Of a stretch of DNA of 64,000 nucleotides, positions 8,990 to 16,542 are shown piece after piece. The translations under genes and the position numbers were made by a program. The stretch is from Cellulosimicrobium composti (lineage in GTDB: Bacteria > Actinomycetota > Actinomycetes > Actinomycetales > Cellulomonadaceae). The notes beneath the pieces were generated by a model, which saw only the letters and a list, made by a program, of their open reading frames with translations, ran no database searches and had not been told where the DNA came from. The stretch is from NCBI RefSeq assembly GCF_009711085.1, contig NZ_WMKA01000001.1, positions 25,672-89,671 on the forward strand. Direction: 5' to 3'. Numbering within the stretch: the stretch's first letter is position 1; each line of letters starts with the position of its first letter.

Positions 8990-10405
8990 TCAGAGCAGGC
9001 CCAGCTTGCGCGCGCACGCGGGCCACTGGCCCCAGCCCGACCGGGCCTGGAGCGCCTGGGCGCGCTGCGTCTGCTCGGCGGCCGAGGCCTCCGAGGGGAG
9101 GCCGGTGCCGCCCATCGCCTGCCACGTCGGCAGCGAGAACTGGTAGAGGCCGTAGTAGCCGTTGCCCGTGTTCGTCGCCGGGTTGCCGCCGGACTCGCAC
9201 TGGGCGAGCGCGCCCCAGACGCCGCCGGGGGCGGAGCCGAGGTCGGCGGCCGGGGCGGACGAGCCGCCGGACGACGAGGACGACGACGAGGACGACGACG
9301 AGGACGAGGACGAGCGCTGCTGCGTCGTGACCTTCGGCTTCGGCTTCGGGCGCTCCTTGGTGCCCTGCACGAGGATCTCGTTCACCGGCGGCGTCGTGAC
9401 GCCTTCCGACACGAGCTCGCGCGACTCCTCCACGCCGTCGACCGTCGTGACACGGTGCACGGTCGTGTGGACGCCCTCGACGCCCTCCTGCTTGACCGCC
9501 GGGTCGAGGTCCTTATAGCGGTCCGGGTCCTCCTCGGTGACGGTCTCGAACGGCACCGCCTTCTCGGTCGGCACCTCCTCGACCTTCACGCGCTGCACGA
9601 CGAGAGTCACCGGGGCGTCGGCCGCGGCGTCCTCGGCGGCCGGGTCCTCGGCCGCGGCGTCCTCGGCGGCGTCGTCGGCCGCGGGCTCCTCGCCCTCGGC
9701 CTCCTCCTGCGCCGCGAGCTGCGCCGTCCTGGCCACGTGGACGCGGTCGAGGTCGCCGAGGCGGATGCCCTGCTGGTCGAGGATCGCGTCGATGCCGATG
9801 CTGCCGTCGGGCGCGACCTTCGTCTCGCCGTCGGCGACGACGTTGACCGGGCCGTCCGCGTCGAGGCGGATCGGGAGGGACGCGCGCTCGCCGGAGCGCG
9901 ACGCCACGAGGCGCACGTCGCTGCCGCGCGAGGCGAGGGTCGTCAGGGCCTCGTCCGCGTCGAGCGCGGTGAGCCAGACGGAGGACTGGGAGCCGTCGAC
10001 CTGGACGGGCACCTCGCGCCCGTAGCGCACGACGACGTCCCCGCCGCCGCGCAGGGCGGAGTCGAGGTCGGGCACGACGAGGTCGCGGTCGCCGACCGCG
10101 ACGTCCTGCTCCTCGAGCAGGCCCTCGACGGACCCGGCGAAGGTCGTGACGGTGGTGATCTGGCCGTCGACGTCGAGCTCGACGGTCTTGCGCGCGCTGC
10201 CGTAGGCGACCGCACCGGTCGCGAGGAGGACGACCGCGGTCGCGCCGGCGACGAAGGGCCAGCGGCGGCGCGAGCGGTGCGCGGTGGTCGCGGGGCTCTG
10301 GGGGCTCTCCGCGAGGTCGTCGGTGGTGACGGGGGTCAGGGGGGTGGTGTCGGCGCCGTCGGGGGCGCCGGCCGCGTCAGCGGTCCGGTGGAAGGGGTTC
10401 TTCAC
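8990..10405 (-). CDS. Resuscitation-promoting factor (RpfB-type: DUF348-G5-Rpf)
   Basis: 471 residues. Rpf proteins are exported muralytic enzymes that cleave peptidoglycan and promote regrowth. After a short Thr/Pro cytoplasmic tail, a single membrane segment ('WPFVAGATAVVLLATGAVAY') anchors the protein. DUF348 repeats follow ('TVELDVDGQITTVTTFAGSVEGLL'; the second is degenerate), then a G5 domain ('TTVHRVTTVDGVEESRELVSEGVTTPPVNEILVQGTK'). A run of 15 serines links to the C-terminal Rpf domain 'WGALAQCESGGNPATNTGNGYYGLYQF', with the catalytic Glu in 'QCESGG'. The GTG at 10403-10405 is chosen because an almost identical untranslated block precedes it and the third paralogue; an in-frame GTG at 10432-10434 is the alternative. 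No Shine-Dalgarno is visible. It occupies the canonical rpfB position before rsmA. Confidence 0.92.
   Translation of the reverse strand: MKNPFHRTADAAGAPDGADTTPLTPVTTDDLAESPQSPATTAHRSRRRWPFVAGATAVVLLATGAVAYGSARKTVELDVDGQITTVTTFAGSVEGLLEEQDVAVGDRDLVVPDLDSALRGGGDVVVRYGREVPVQVDGSQSSVWLTALDADEALTTLASRGSDVRLVASRSGERASLPIRLDADGPVNVVADGETKVAPDGSIGIDAILDQQGIRLGDLDRVHVARTAQLAAQEEAEGEEPAADDAAEDAAAEDPAAEDAAADAPVTLVVQRVKVEEVPTEKAVPFETVTEEDPDRYKDLDPAVKQEGVEGVHTTVHRVTTVDGVEESRELVSEGVTTPPVNEILVQGTKERPKPKPKVTTQQRSSSSSSSSSSSSSSSGGSSAPAADLGSAPGGVWGALAQCESGGNPATNTGNGYYGLYQFSLPTWQAMGGTGLPSEASAAEQTQRAQALQARSGWGQWPACARKLGLL
9269..9313 (-). repeat. Trinucleotide tract encoding 15 consecutive serines
   Basis: TCG/TCC codons in tandem form a flexible linker between the G5 and Rpf domains. 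Slippage in units of 3 would change linker length without breaking the frame. Confidence 0.8.
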
Positions 10406-10665
10406 TCGGGTCCAGTCGTCGGGGGTCCCGGTCACGACGGCTCGACGGCGCGTAGCACCGACCGCGGCCCGCGCAGGACATGGTCCTCCGCGGCGGGCGC
10501 ACACGTGCGTCCGCGGTTTCTCGAGCGGCCGATCCGGCTGCCGGCGCCACCCCGGCGCCCCTTCCCCAGGGCCCGACGACGGCGCACCGCTCGCGTGGTC
10601 CCGTCACGTCCACCCGGTCCTGGTGGGCCCGGGAGGGCGTGCCGATCGCGCGCGAGCGACGTTCG
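10406..10665 (-). promoter_or_regulatory. Long 5' leader of the first rpf gene, with a block shared with the third rpf gene
   Basis: About 255 nt of untranslated RNA are predicted between the promoter (-10 at 10666-10671) and the GTG start. The 47 bases next to the start (10406-10452) are nearly the same as the bases before the third paralogue (17812-17859), including 21 identical bases at 10411-10431 and 17818-17838. Shared patches further upstream (CCGGATCGGC, GCGAGCGGTGCGC) appear in different order. Several GC hairpins are possible. A structured regulatory leader is plausible. It lacks the usual ydaO (c-di-AMP) signature as far as I can judge. Confidence 0.45.
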
Positions 10666-10694
10666 ACCGTAACCGATCCGTTATCAAGCGCCAA
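10666..10694 (-). promoter_or_regulatory. Promoter of the first rpf gene with TAAC-N6-GTTA inverted repeat
   Basis: -35 TTGGCG (10689-10694), 17-bp spacer, -10 TACGGT (10666-10671). The spacer holds TAACCGATCCGTTA (10670-10683, read on +). The same layout precedes the other two Rpf-type genes. Confidence 0.6.
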
Positions 10695-10777
10695 CCCCTG
10701 AGGCGCTAGACTGGAGAGTTCTGTCCGGGTTTGGACGCGAATGTCAGCGCCACCTGCACGGATTTCTCACCCGCACG

Positions 10778-11764
10778 TCACCGCTCGGCACCCTGCGCCG
10801 GCTCGTCCGGCGCGGGCCGCGCCCGGGCCGCCCGCTCCCCCGCGCGCGCCAGCGTGGCGACGAGCTCGGGCGGGTCGAGCACCGTGAGGTCGACGTCGAG
10901 GCCCAGCAGGAAGCCCGCGAGCCGGGCGAGCGAGGTGCCGCCCGTCTCGAGCACGCACGCGTGGGGGCCGTCGTCGACGAGAACCCCGGCCCCGGGCGAC
11001 AGTCGCTGCGCCACCACGCCCGCCGGGGCGTGCAGGCGCACGCGCGCCGGGTGCGCCCACGCCTCGGAGCCGACGCCGCGCACCACGTGCGCGACGGCGT
11101 CGCCCCCGGGCACGGGCCGGGGCACGAACCGCCGCCCGCCCGGCGTGCGCAGGCGGAGCCGGTCCACGCGGAAGGTCCGCCAGTCGTCGCGGTCCAGGTC
11201 GAACGCGAGCAGGTACCACCGGCGCTCGACGAGGACGAGCCGGTAGGGCTCGACGCTCCGCGACGAGGTGGTGCCGTCGTACGCGCGGTACTCCAGGCGC
11301 AGACCCGTGCGTGCGGCGACCGCCGCCGCGACGTCCGCGAGCACGCGCGGGTCCACGGCGGGCCCGCCCGCCGGCGCGCTCGCCACCGCGTCGCGCAGGG
11401 CGTCCGCCCGGGCGCGCAGCCGCGCGGGCAGCACCGTGTCGAGCTTGACGAGCGTGCGCCCGGCGACGTCCTCGACGCCCGAGACCGAGCCCGCGGCGGC
11501 CGCGCGCAGCGCGACCGCGACCACGGTCGCCTCCTCGTCGTCGAGCAGGAGCGGCGGCAGCGCGGTCCCGGAGCCGAGGCGGTACCCGCCCGCGACGCCG
11601 GGCGACGAGCGCACCTCGTACCCCAGGAGCCGCAGCCGCTCGACGTCGTTGCGCACCGTGCGCGTCGTCACGCCGAGCCGCTCCGCGAGCTCCGGGCCGG
11701 ACCAGGAGGGGCGCGTCGGGAGCAGCGCGAGCAGGCGCAGCAGGCGGATCGAGGTGTCCAGCAC
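10778..11764 (-). CDS. WYL-domain transcriptional regulator (YafY type)
   Basis: About 328 residues. An N-terminal winged helix-turn-helix ('SWSGPELAERLGVTTRTVRNDVERLRLLGYEV') is followed by a WYL ligand-sensing domain ('RLEYRAYDG', 'YRLVLVERRWYLLAFDLDRDDWRTFRVDRL') and a WCX-like C-terminus. GTG at 11762-11764 is chosen over ATG at 11804-11806: a CACGAT -10-like box sits 6 nt upstream, and the upstream alternative would place a perfect 8-5-8 palindrome (11785-11805) inside the coding region. It is divergent from a VOC-family gene, a pairing common in actinobacteria, so it probably represses that gene and itself. The pair interrupts the conserved rpf-rsmA-tatD-metG block. Confidence 0.9.
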   Translation of the reverse strand: MLDTSIRLLRLLALLPTRPSWSGPELAERLGVTTRTVRNDVERLRLLGYEVRSSPGVAGGYRLGSGTALPPLLLDDEEATVVAVALRAAAAGSVSGVEDVAGRTLVKLDTVLPARLRARADALRDAVASAPAGGPAVDPRVLADVAAAVAARTGLRLEYRAYDGTTSSRSVEPYRLVLVERRWYLLAFDLDRDDWRTFRVDRLRLRTPGGRRFVPRPVPGGDAVAHVVRGVGSEAWAHPARVRLHAPAGVVAQRLSPGAGVLVDDGPHACVLETGGTSLARLAGFLLGLDVDLTVLDPPELVATLARAGERAARARPAPDEPAQGAER

Positions 11765-11784
11765 CCGTCCATCGTGCCCGACAC

Positions 11785-11805
11785 TGCGGAACCGCACGTT
11801 CCGCA
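11785..11805. promoter_or_regulatory. Perfect palindromic operator between WYL regulator and VOC gene
   Basis: TGCGGAAC-CGCAC-GTTCCGCA: two 8-bp arms, fully complementary, with a 5-bp spacer. It would cover the -35 region of the leaderless regulator transcript (start 11764) and lies just upstream of TACGGT (11814-11819), the likely -10 for the VOC gene. It is the best candidate for the regulator's binding site. Confidence 0.65.
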
Positions 11806-11889
11806 TGACGTCCTACGGTCGACGTGTCGGCCCCGCCGGGGCACGGCGGACGGCCCGGGTGCACGCCCGGCAGGACGAAGGAGACGAGC

Positions 11890-12288
11890 ATGCTGCGTGG
11901 GATGGCGACGCTGAACCTGTGGGCGGACGACCTGGAGGCCGCGTCCGCGTGGTACGAGGAGGTCCTCGGCACGGCGCCCTACTACGTCGTGCCGGGCGGG
12001 TACGTGGAGTTCCGCGTCGGCGACCGCGAGGACGAGCTCGGGATCATCGCCCGGTCGTGGTCGCCGCACCCGCAGCCCGACGCGCCCGGCGGGGTGATCG
12101 TGAACTGGCACGTCGACGACGTCCGGGCCGCGTTCGCGCGGCTCCTCGAGCTCGGCGCGACCGAGTACGAGGGCGTCGTGGAGCGCGGGCAGGGGGAGGG
12201 CTTCGTCACCGCGTCCGTGGTCGACCCGTTCGGCAACGTCCTCGGGATCATGCAGAACCCGCACTACCTCGCGATGCTCGAGCGCTGA
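11890..12288 (+). CDS. VOC-family (glyoxalase/bleomycin-resistance fold) protein
   Basis: 132 residues, a one-domain VOC protein made of two beta-alpha-beta-beta-beta units ('ATLNLWADDLEAASAWYEEVLG', 'VIVNWHVDDVRAAFARLLELGATEYEG', 'TASVVDPFGNVLGIMQNPHY'). VOC members bind a metal or small molecule; the substrate is not predictable here. ATG at 11890 is chosen because AAGGAG lies 7-8 nt upstream; the longer upstream reading lacks a ribosome site. It is divergent from the WYL regulator, with the palindrome between them. Confidence 0.88.
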   Translation: MLRGMATLNLWADDLEAASAWYEEVLGTAPYYVVPGGYVEFRVGDREDELGIIARSWSPHPQPDAPGGVIVNWHVDDVRAAFARLLELGATEYEGVVERGQGEGFVTASVVDPFGNVLGIMQNPHYLAMLER

Positions 12289-12299
12289 CGCGCGCCGCT

Positions 12300-12319
12300 C
12301 GCGGCGCCCGGGCGCCGCG
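12300..12319. terminator. Palindromic GC hairpin between convergent genes
   Basis: A 20-base perfect palindrome centred on CCCGGG lies between the VOC gene (+) and the second Rpf-type gene (-). With no loop and no U-tract it is a weak terminator candidate. Confidence 0.35.
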
Positions 12320-12331
12320 GCCCCCGGTCCG

Positions 12332-13498
12332 TCAGTACCAGCCCTTCGCGACCGAGTGCGACCACGCCGAGCACGGCGTGCCGTAGCGGCCCTCGATGTA
12401 GCCCAGCCCCCACGTGATCTGCGTCGCGGGGTTGGTCCGCCAGTCGGCGCCCGCGCTCGACATCTTCGACCCGGGCAGGGCCTGCGGGATCCCGTAGGCG
12501 CTCGACGTCGGGTTGTCCGCGTCGACGCGCCAGTTGCTCTCCTTGGTCCACAGCTTGTCCAGGCACGAGAACTGGTCGTCGCCCCAACCGCGCTGCGCGG
12601 CGAGCGAGCGACCGATCGCGCGCGCGGAGCCCGGGTCCACCGAGACCGAGACGTCCATCGTCCCGACCTTGATGACCTCGTTGCGCGGCTCCGTGGTCAC
12701 CGTGCGCGTGAGGACCGTGCGCGACACCTCCGCGCCCGCGAGCGTCTGCACGGCGTACGTCGTGACGGCCTCGCCGACCCGACCCGACTGCACGACGACG
12801 CGGTGGCCCTTCGGCAGGTTCGGGTCCTCGACCTCCTCCGTCGTGAACGGCAGGACCTCCGTCACCGTCGCCGCCGACGACGCGGCCCGGCTGACGAGCA
12901 CGAGCATGCCGTCCACCGCGGCCGCGTCGAGCGGCGCGGACGTGCTGTCGCCCTCGGCCAGGACGATGCCCGCGGTCGCGAGGACGCCCCGCACGGTCGG
13001 CTCCGCCGTCGTGATGGGCATGACCGCGCCGTCCACGGCGACGTGCACCGTCTTGAGCGTCGAGACGCGGATCCGGTCGCGGCCCAGGGCCTGCGTGCGC
13101 GACACCTCCGTCACGGCGCCCTCGGCGCGCGGACCGAGGTAGGTGAGCAGCTCGCCCACGGTGCGCGCCGTCGTCGAGATCGTCTGGACCTGCCCGTCGA
13201 TCTCGACCGTGACGTCGTGCGCCGTGCGCACGACGATCGTGCCGCCGTCGTGCGCCGCGTCCGTGAGGCCCGGCTCGACGAGGTCGCCCTCCCCGACCGC
13301 GACGTCCTGGTAGTCGAGCACCTCGGCGACGGTGCGCCCGTACGCGGAGACCTCGTGCAGCTCGCCGTCCACGTCGAGCGTCACGCTCTTGTGGAGCGTC
13401 GCGAACGCGCCCGTGACGACGACGAGGCTCGCGACGACGAGACCCTGGGCCGCCACGCGCTGCAGGCGCCGCCGACCGGTTCCGTCAGGTGCGAGCAC
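12332..13498 (-). CDS. Rpf-like secreted muralytic protein (DUF348 x3, G5, lysozyme-like C-terminus), second paralogue
   Basis: About 388 residues. One membrane/signal segment near the N-terminus ('GLVVASLVVVTGAFATL') is followed by three DUF348 repeats ('SVTLDVDGELHEVSAYGRTVAEVLDYQDVAV' and two more) and a G5-like segment. The C-terminus is not the classical Rpf domain but a transglycosylase-like module ('CLDKLWTKESNWRVDADNPTSSAYGIPQ', 'NPATQITWGLGYIEGRYG'), with the likely catalytic Glu in 'TKESNW'. GTG at 13496-13498 is preferred because GAAGGGA lies 8 nt upstream; GTG at 13538-13540 is possible but has no ribosome site. It lies between tatD and the WYL/VOC pair. Cell-wall cleavage at growth or division is the family role. 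Confidence 0.87.
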   Translation of the reverse strand: MLAPDGTGRRRLQRVAAQGLVVASLVVVTGAFATLHKSVTLDVDGELHEVSAYGRTVAEVLDYQDVAVGEGDLVEPGLTDAAHDGGTIVVRTAHDVTVEIDGQVQTISTTARTVGELLTYLGPRAEGAVTEVSRTQALGRDRIRVSTLKTVHVAVDGAVMPITTAEPTVRGVLATAGIVLAEGDSTSAPLDAAAVDGMLVLVSRAASSAATVTEVLPFTTEEVEDPNLPKGHRVVVQSGRVGEAVTTYAVQTLAGAEVSRTVLTRTVTTEPRNEVIKVGTMDVSVSVDPGSARAIGRSLAAQRGWGDDQFSCLDKLWTKESNWRVDADNPTSSAYGIPQALPGSKMSSAGADWRTNPATQITWGLGYIEGRYGTPCSAWSHSVAKGWY

Positions 13499-13587
13499 GC
13501 GCGCGGTCCCTTCTGCGGGGGAACGGCCCACGGCGAGCACCGAGGGCGGGGTGGGGTGCGGCCGGGGCGGCCCGACGCACGGACCCG

Positions 13588-13616
13588 ACCGTAGCCGAAA
13601 CGTGACCGGGGGCGAA
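13588..13616 (-). promoter_or_regulatory. Promoter of the second Rpf-type gene
   Basis: -35 TTCGCC (13611-13616), 17-bp spacer, -10 TACGGT (13588-13593). The spacer reads TAGCCGAAACGTGA on the plus strand, a weaker form of the TAACCGATNCGTTA element of the other two paralogues. The leader is short (about 40-85 nt). Confidence 0.55.
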
Positions 13617-13669
13617 ACCTCCCGAACGTCCCGGAACGCCCGCGCCGAGAGGAGCGGTGCGCGCCCGCG

Positions 13670-14653
13670 TCACCACGCGCCGTACACCGCGACCGAGGTC
13701 GCAGCGAGCCGCGCGCACACGTCGGCGAGCGGCAGCCCCACCACGTCGGCGACCGTACGCACGGTCGTGGGGAGCACGTACGGCGCGTTGGGTCGGCCGC
13801 GGTACGGGTGCGGCGTGAGGTACGGCGCGTCCGTCTCGACGAGGACCTGCCCGAGCGGCACCGCGCGCAGCGCGGCCCGGAGCTCGTCGTTCGCGCGGAA
13901 CGTCACCGGGCCCGCGAAGGACAGGTACCAGCCCTGCTCGGCGCAGAACCGGGCCATCGCGGCGTCGCCCGAGTAGCAGTGGAACACCGTGCGCTCGGGG
14001 GCGCCGTCGCGCGCGAGCACGTCGAGCACCTCGGCGTGGGCGTCGCGGTCGTGGATCTGGAGCGCGAGCCCGAGCTCCTTCGCGAGCGCCACGTGCGCGC
14101 GGAACGCCTCGCGCTGTACGGCCTCGCCCCGGGCGCCCGTACGGAACAGGTCCATCCCCGTCTCGCCGATCGCGCGCACGCGGTCGTTCGAGCGCGCGAT
14201 CGCGGCGATCTCGGCGATCGCGTCTTCGAGCGGGACGTCGTGCTGGGGCTGCGGGTCCGGCTCCAGCCCGTCCGGGCCGACCTCCCGCACGCCGCCGTGC
14301 AGCACCGCCTCGTTCGGGTGGATCGCCACCGCCCCGAGCAGCCTCCCGACCCCGCCGAGCATGTGGTCGTCGCCCGTCACGACCTCCGGACGGGCGGTGA
14401 CCCCATGTTCGGCGGACGGCGCGCCGCGCAGCAGGGCGTCGGTCCACCGGGCCGCGTGCAGGTCGCACCCCACCTGCACGACGCGGTCCACCCCCGCGGC
14501 CGCCGCACGCGCGAGGTGCTCCGCGACGCTCGGCACCGGCTCCCCCTCGGGCAGGACGTCGCCGATCGCGTCGAGGTGCGTGTGGTTGTCCACGACCGGG
14601 ACCGGCAGCGGCTCCGGGTCCGGCGGCCACCCCCGCTCACGCTGCTTCGCCAC
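13670..14653 (-). CDS. TatD-family metal-dependent DNase
   Basis: 327 residues. TatD proteins are TIM-barrel metallohydrolases with 3'-5' exonuclease activity linked to DNA repair and quality control. Metal ligands are visible: 'VVDNHTHLD' near the N-terminus, 'AIGETGMDLFR' (Glu), 'LQIHDRDAHAEVL' (His), 'TVFHCYSGDA' (His) and 'LVETDAPYLTPHPYRG' (Asp). GTG at 14651-14653 starts 2 nt after the metG stop, so the two are co-translated. A ~40-residue insertion ('GGVREVGPDGLEPDPQPQHDVPLEDAI') is longer than in E. coli TatD. The order metG-tatD-rpf-rsmA-ispE is the actinobacterial standard. Confidence 0.93.
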   Translation of the reverse strand: MAKQRERGWPPDPEPLPVPVVDNHTHLDAIGDVLPEGEPVPSVAEHLARAAAAGVDRVVQVGCDLHAARWTDALLRGAPSAEHGVTARPEVVTGDDHMLGGVGRLLGAVAIHPNEAVLHGGVREVGPDGLEPDPQPQHDVPLEDAIAEIAAIARSNDRVRAIGETGMDLFRTGARGEAVQREAFRAHVALAKELGLALQIHDRDAHAEVLDVLARDGAPERTVFHCYSGDAAMARFCAEQGWYLSFAGPVTFRANDELRAALRAVPLGQVLVETDAPYLTPHPYRGRPNAPYVLPTTVRTVADVVGLPLADVCARLAATSVAVYGAW

Positions 14654-14655
14654 GG

Positions 14656-16449
14656 TCAGGCGGTCTCGCGCAGGCGGTCGAGCTCCTCCTCGACGATCGA
14701 GTCGTCGAGCTTGGTGAACACCGGCGTCGGCTTCGCGACCGGCGTCCCCGGCACCACGGCCCTCGGCTCCCACGTCGCCAGGCCCTCGGCGCGGTAGTCG
14801 CCCGTGATGACCGGGTAGTGGCGCGAGTCGTCGTCGAGGTCGGTCACCTCGTCGATGCGCGGCTGCGGCGCGAACGTGCCCGTGCCGCCGAACGCCTCGT
14901 GCACCTTCTGCGCCGAGTGCGGCAGGAACGGCGACAGGATCGTGTTGAGGTCGCTCACCGCCTGCGTCACCGTGTGCAGCACCGTCGCCAGACGGTCCGG
15001 GTCGGTCTTGAGCTTCCACGGCTCGGTGTCCGAGACGTACTTGTTGACCTCGCCCACCGTCTTCATCGCCTCCGCGACGGCGGCGCGCTGGCGGTGCGTC
15101 GCGATGAGCTCGCCCACCCGGCCGAACGCGGTCGTCGTCGTCGCGAGCACGCCCTCGTCGATCGGCTGGCGCTGCCCCGGCTCCGGGATCGCCCCGAAGT
15201 TCTTGTGCACGAGGTTCGCCGTGCGGTTCACCAGGTTGCCCCAGCCGGCGACGAGCTCGTCGTTCGTGCGGCGCTGGAAGTCCGCCCACGTGAAGTCCAC
15301 GTCCTGCGTCTCCGGCCCGGCCGACGCCACGTAGTACCGGAACGCGTCCGGCTGGTAGCGGGCCAGCATGTCGCGCACGTAGATGACGACGCCGCGCGAC
15401 GAGGAGAACTTCTGGCCCTCGACGTTGAGGAACTCGCTCGACACGACCTCCGTCGGGAGCTGCAGGTTCCCGTACGCGCCCGGCTCCCCGCCCCGGCTCC
15501 CCCGGCCGTCGTAGCCGAGCAGCTCGGCCGGCCAGATCTGGGAGTGGAACGTGATGTTGTCCTTGCCCATGAAGTAGTACGACCGCGCCTCGGGGTCGTT
15601 CCAGAACGCGCGCCACGCGTCCGGGTCGCCGCTGCGGCGCGCCCACTCGATCGACGCCGAGAGGTACCCGATCACCGCGTCGAACCACACGTACAGGCGC
15701 TTGCTCGAGTTCTCCTCCCACCCGGGCAGCGGGACCGGGATGCCCCAGTCGATGTCGCGCGTCATGGCGCGCGGGCGCACGTCGTCGAGCAGGTTGAGCG
15801 AGAACTTCAGGACGTTCGGGCGCCACGCGGTGCGCGTGCGCAGCCAGTCCCCCAGCGCGTCGACGAACGCGGGCAGGTCGAGGAAGAAGTGGTTCGACTC
15901 GACGAACTTCGGCGTCTCGCCGTTGATCCGGCTGTGCGGGTTGATGAGGTCGATCGCGTCGAGCTGGTTGCCGCAGTTGTCGCACTGGTCGCCACGCGCG
16001 CCGTCGTACCCGCAGATGGGGCACGTGCCCTCGATGTAGCGGTCCGGCAGCGTGCGGCCCGTCGACGGCGAGATCGCGCCCATGGTCGTCTGCTCGACCA
16101 TGTACCCGTTCTTGTGGACCGTGCGGAACATCTCCTGCACGACGGCGTAGTGGTTGCGCGTCGTGGTCCGCGTGAACAGGTCGTACGACAGCCCGAGCTG
16201 GTGCAGGTCCTCGACGATGACGCGGTTGTACCGGTCCGCGAGCTCCTGCGGCGTCACGCCCTCCTTGTCGGCCTGGACGAGGATCGGCGTGCCGTGCTCG
16301 TCGGTGCCCGAGACCATGAGGACGTCGTGACCCGCCATGCGCATGTGCCGGCTGAAGACGTCCGACGGGACACCGAAACCTGCGACGTGGCCGATGTGGC
16401 GCGGCCCGTTGGCATACGGCCACGCCACGGCCGAGAGGATGTGGGTCAT
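14656..16449 (-). CDS. metG: Methionyl-tRNA synthetase
   Basis: 597 residues, the short class without a C-terminal tRNA-binding EMAP domain. It charges tRNA-Met and initiator tRNA. The HIGH motif appears as '[19 protein letters not shown]', the zinc knuckle as '[18 protein letters not shown]', and the KMSKS loop as 'KFSSSRG'. ATG at 16447-16449 has TAGGAT (16458-16463, minus) 8 nt upstream, so the mRNA may be nearly leaderless. It is followed by tatD after 2 nt. Confidence 0.97.
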   Translation of the reverse strand: MTHILSAVAWPYANGPRHIGHVAGFGVPSDVFSRHMRMAGHDVLMVSGTDEHGTPILVQADKEGVTPQELADRYNRVIVEDLHQLGLSYDLFTRTTTRNHYAVVQEMFRTVHKNGYMVEQTTMGAISPSTGRTLPDRYIEGTCPICGYDGARGDQCDNCGNQLDAIDLINPHSRINGETPKFVESNHFFLDLPAFVDALGDWLRTRTAWRPNVLKFSLNLLDDVRPRAMTRDIDWGIPVPLPGWEENSSKRLYVWFDAVIGYLSASIEWARRSGDPDAWRAFWNDPEARSYYFMGKDNITFHSQIWPAELLGYDGRGSRGGEPGAYGNLQLPTEVVSSEFLNVEGQKFSSSRGVVIYVRDMLARYQPDAFRYYVASAGPETQDVDFTWADFQRRTNDELVAGWGNLVNRTANLVHKNFGAIPEPGQRQPIDEGVLATTTTAFGRVGELIATHRQRAAVAEAMKTVGEVNKYVSDTEPWKLKTDPDRLATVLHTVTQAVSDLNTILSPFLPHSAQKVHEAFGGTGTFAPQPRIDEVTDLDDDSRHYPVITGDYRAEGLATWEPRAVVPGTPVAKPTPVFTKLDDSIVEEELDRLRETA

Positions 16450-16542
16450 GGTGCCCGATCCTAGTCGGCCCGCGCGTCCGCCCGCGGGGCGTCTCGTGCG
16501 AGGAGCGCGGCGGTCGCGGGCCCGAGCGGGAGCGGGCGCTGC

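Noticed and set aside
10406..10665. ydaO/c-di-AMP riboswitch in front of the first rpf gene
   Set aside because: Actinobacterial rpf genes often carry one, but I could not find the expected GGGGACCCA...GGGGUGAAUCC-type elements; left as an unnamed leader pending a covariance search.
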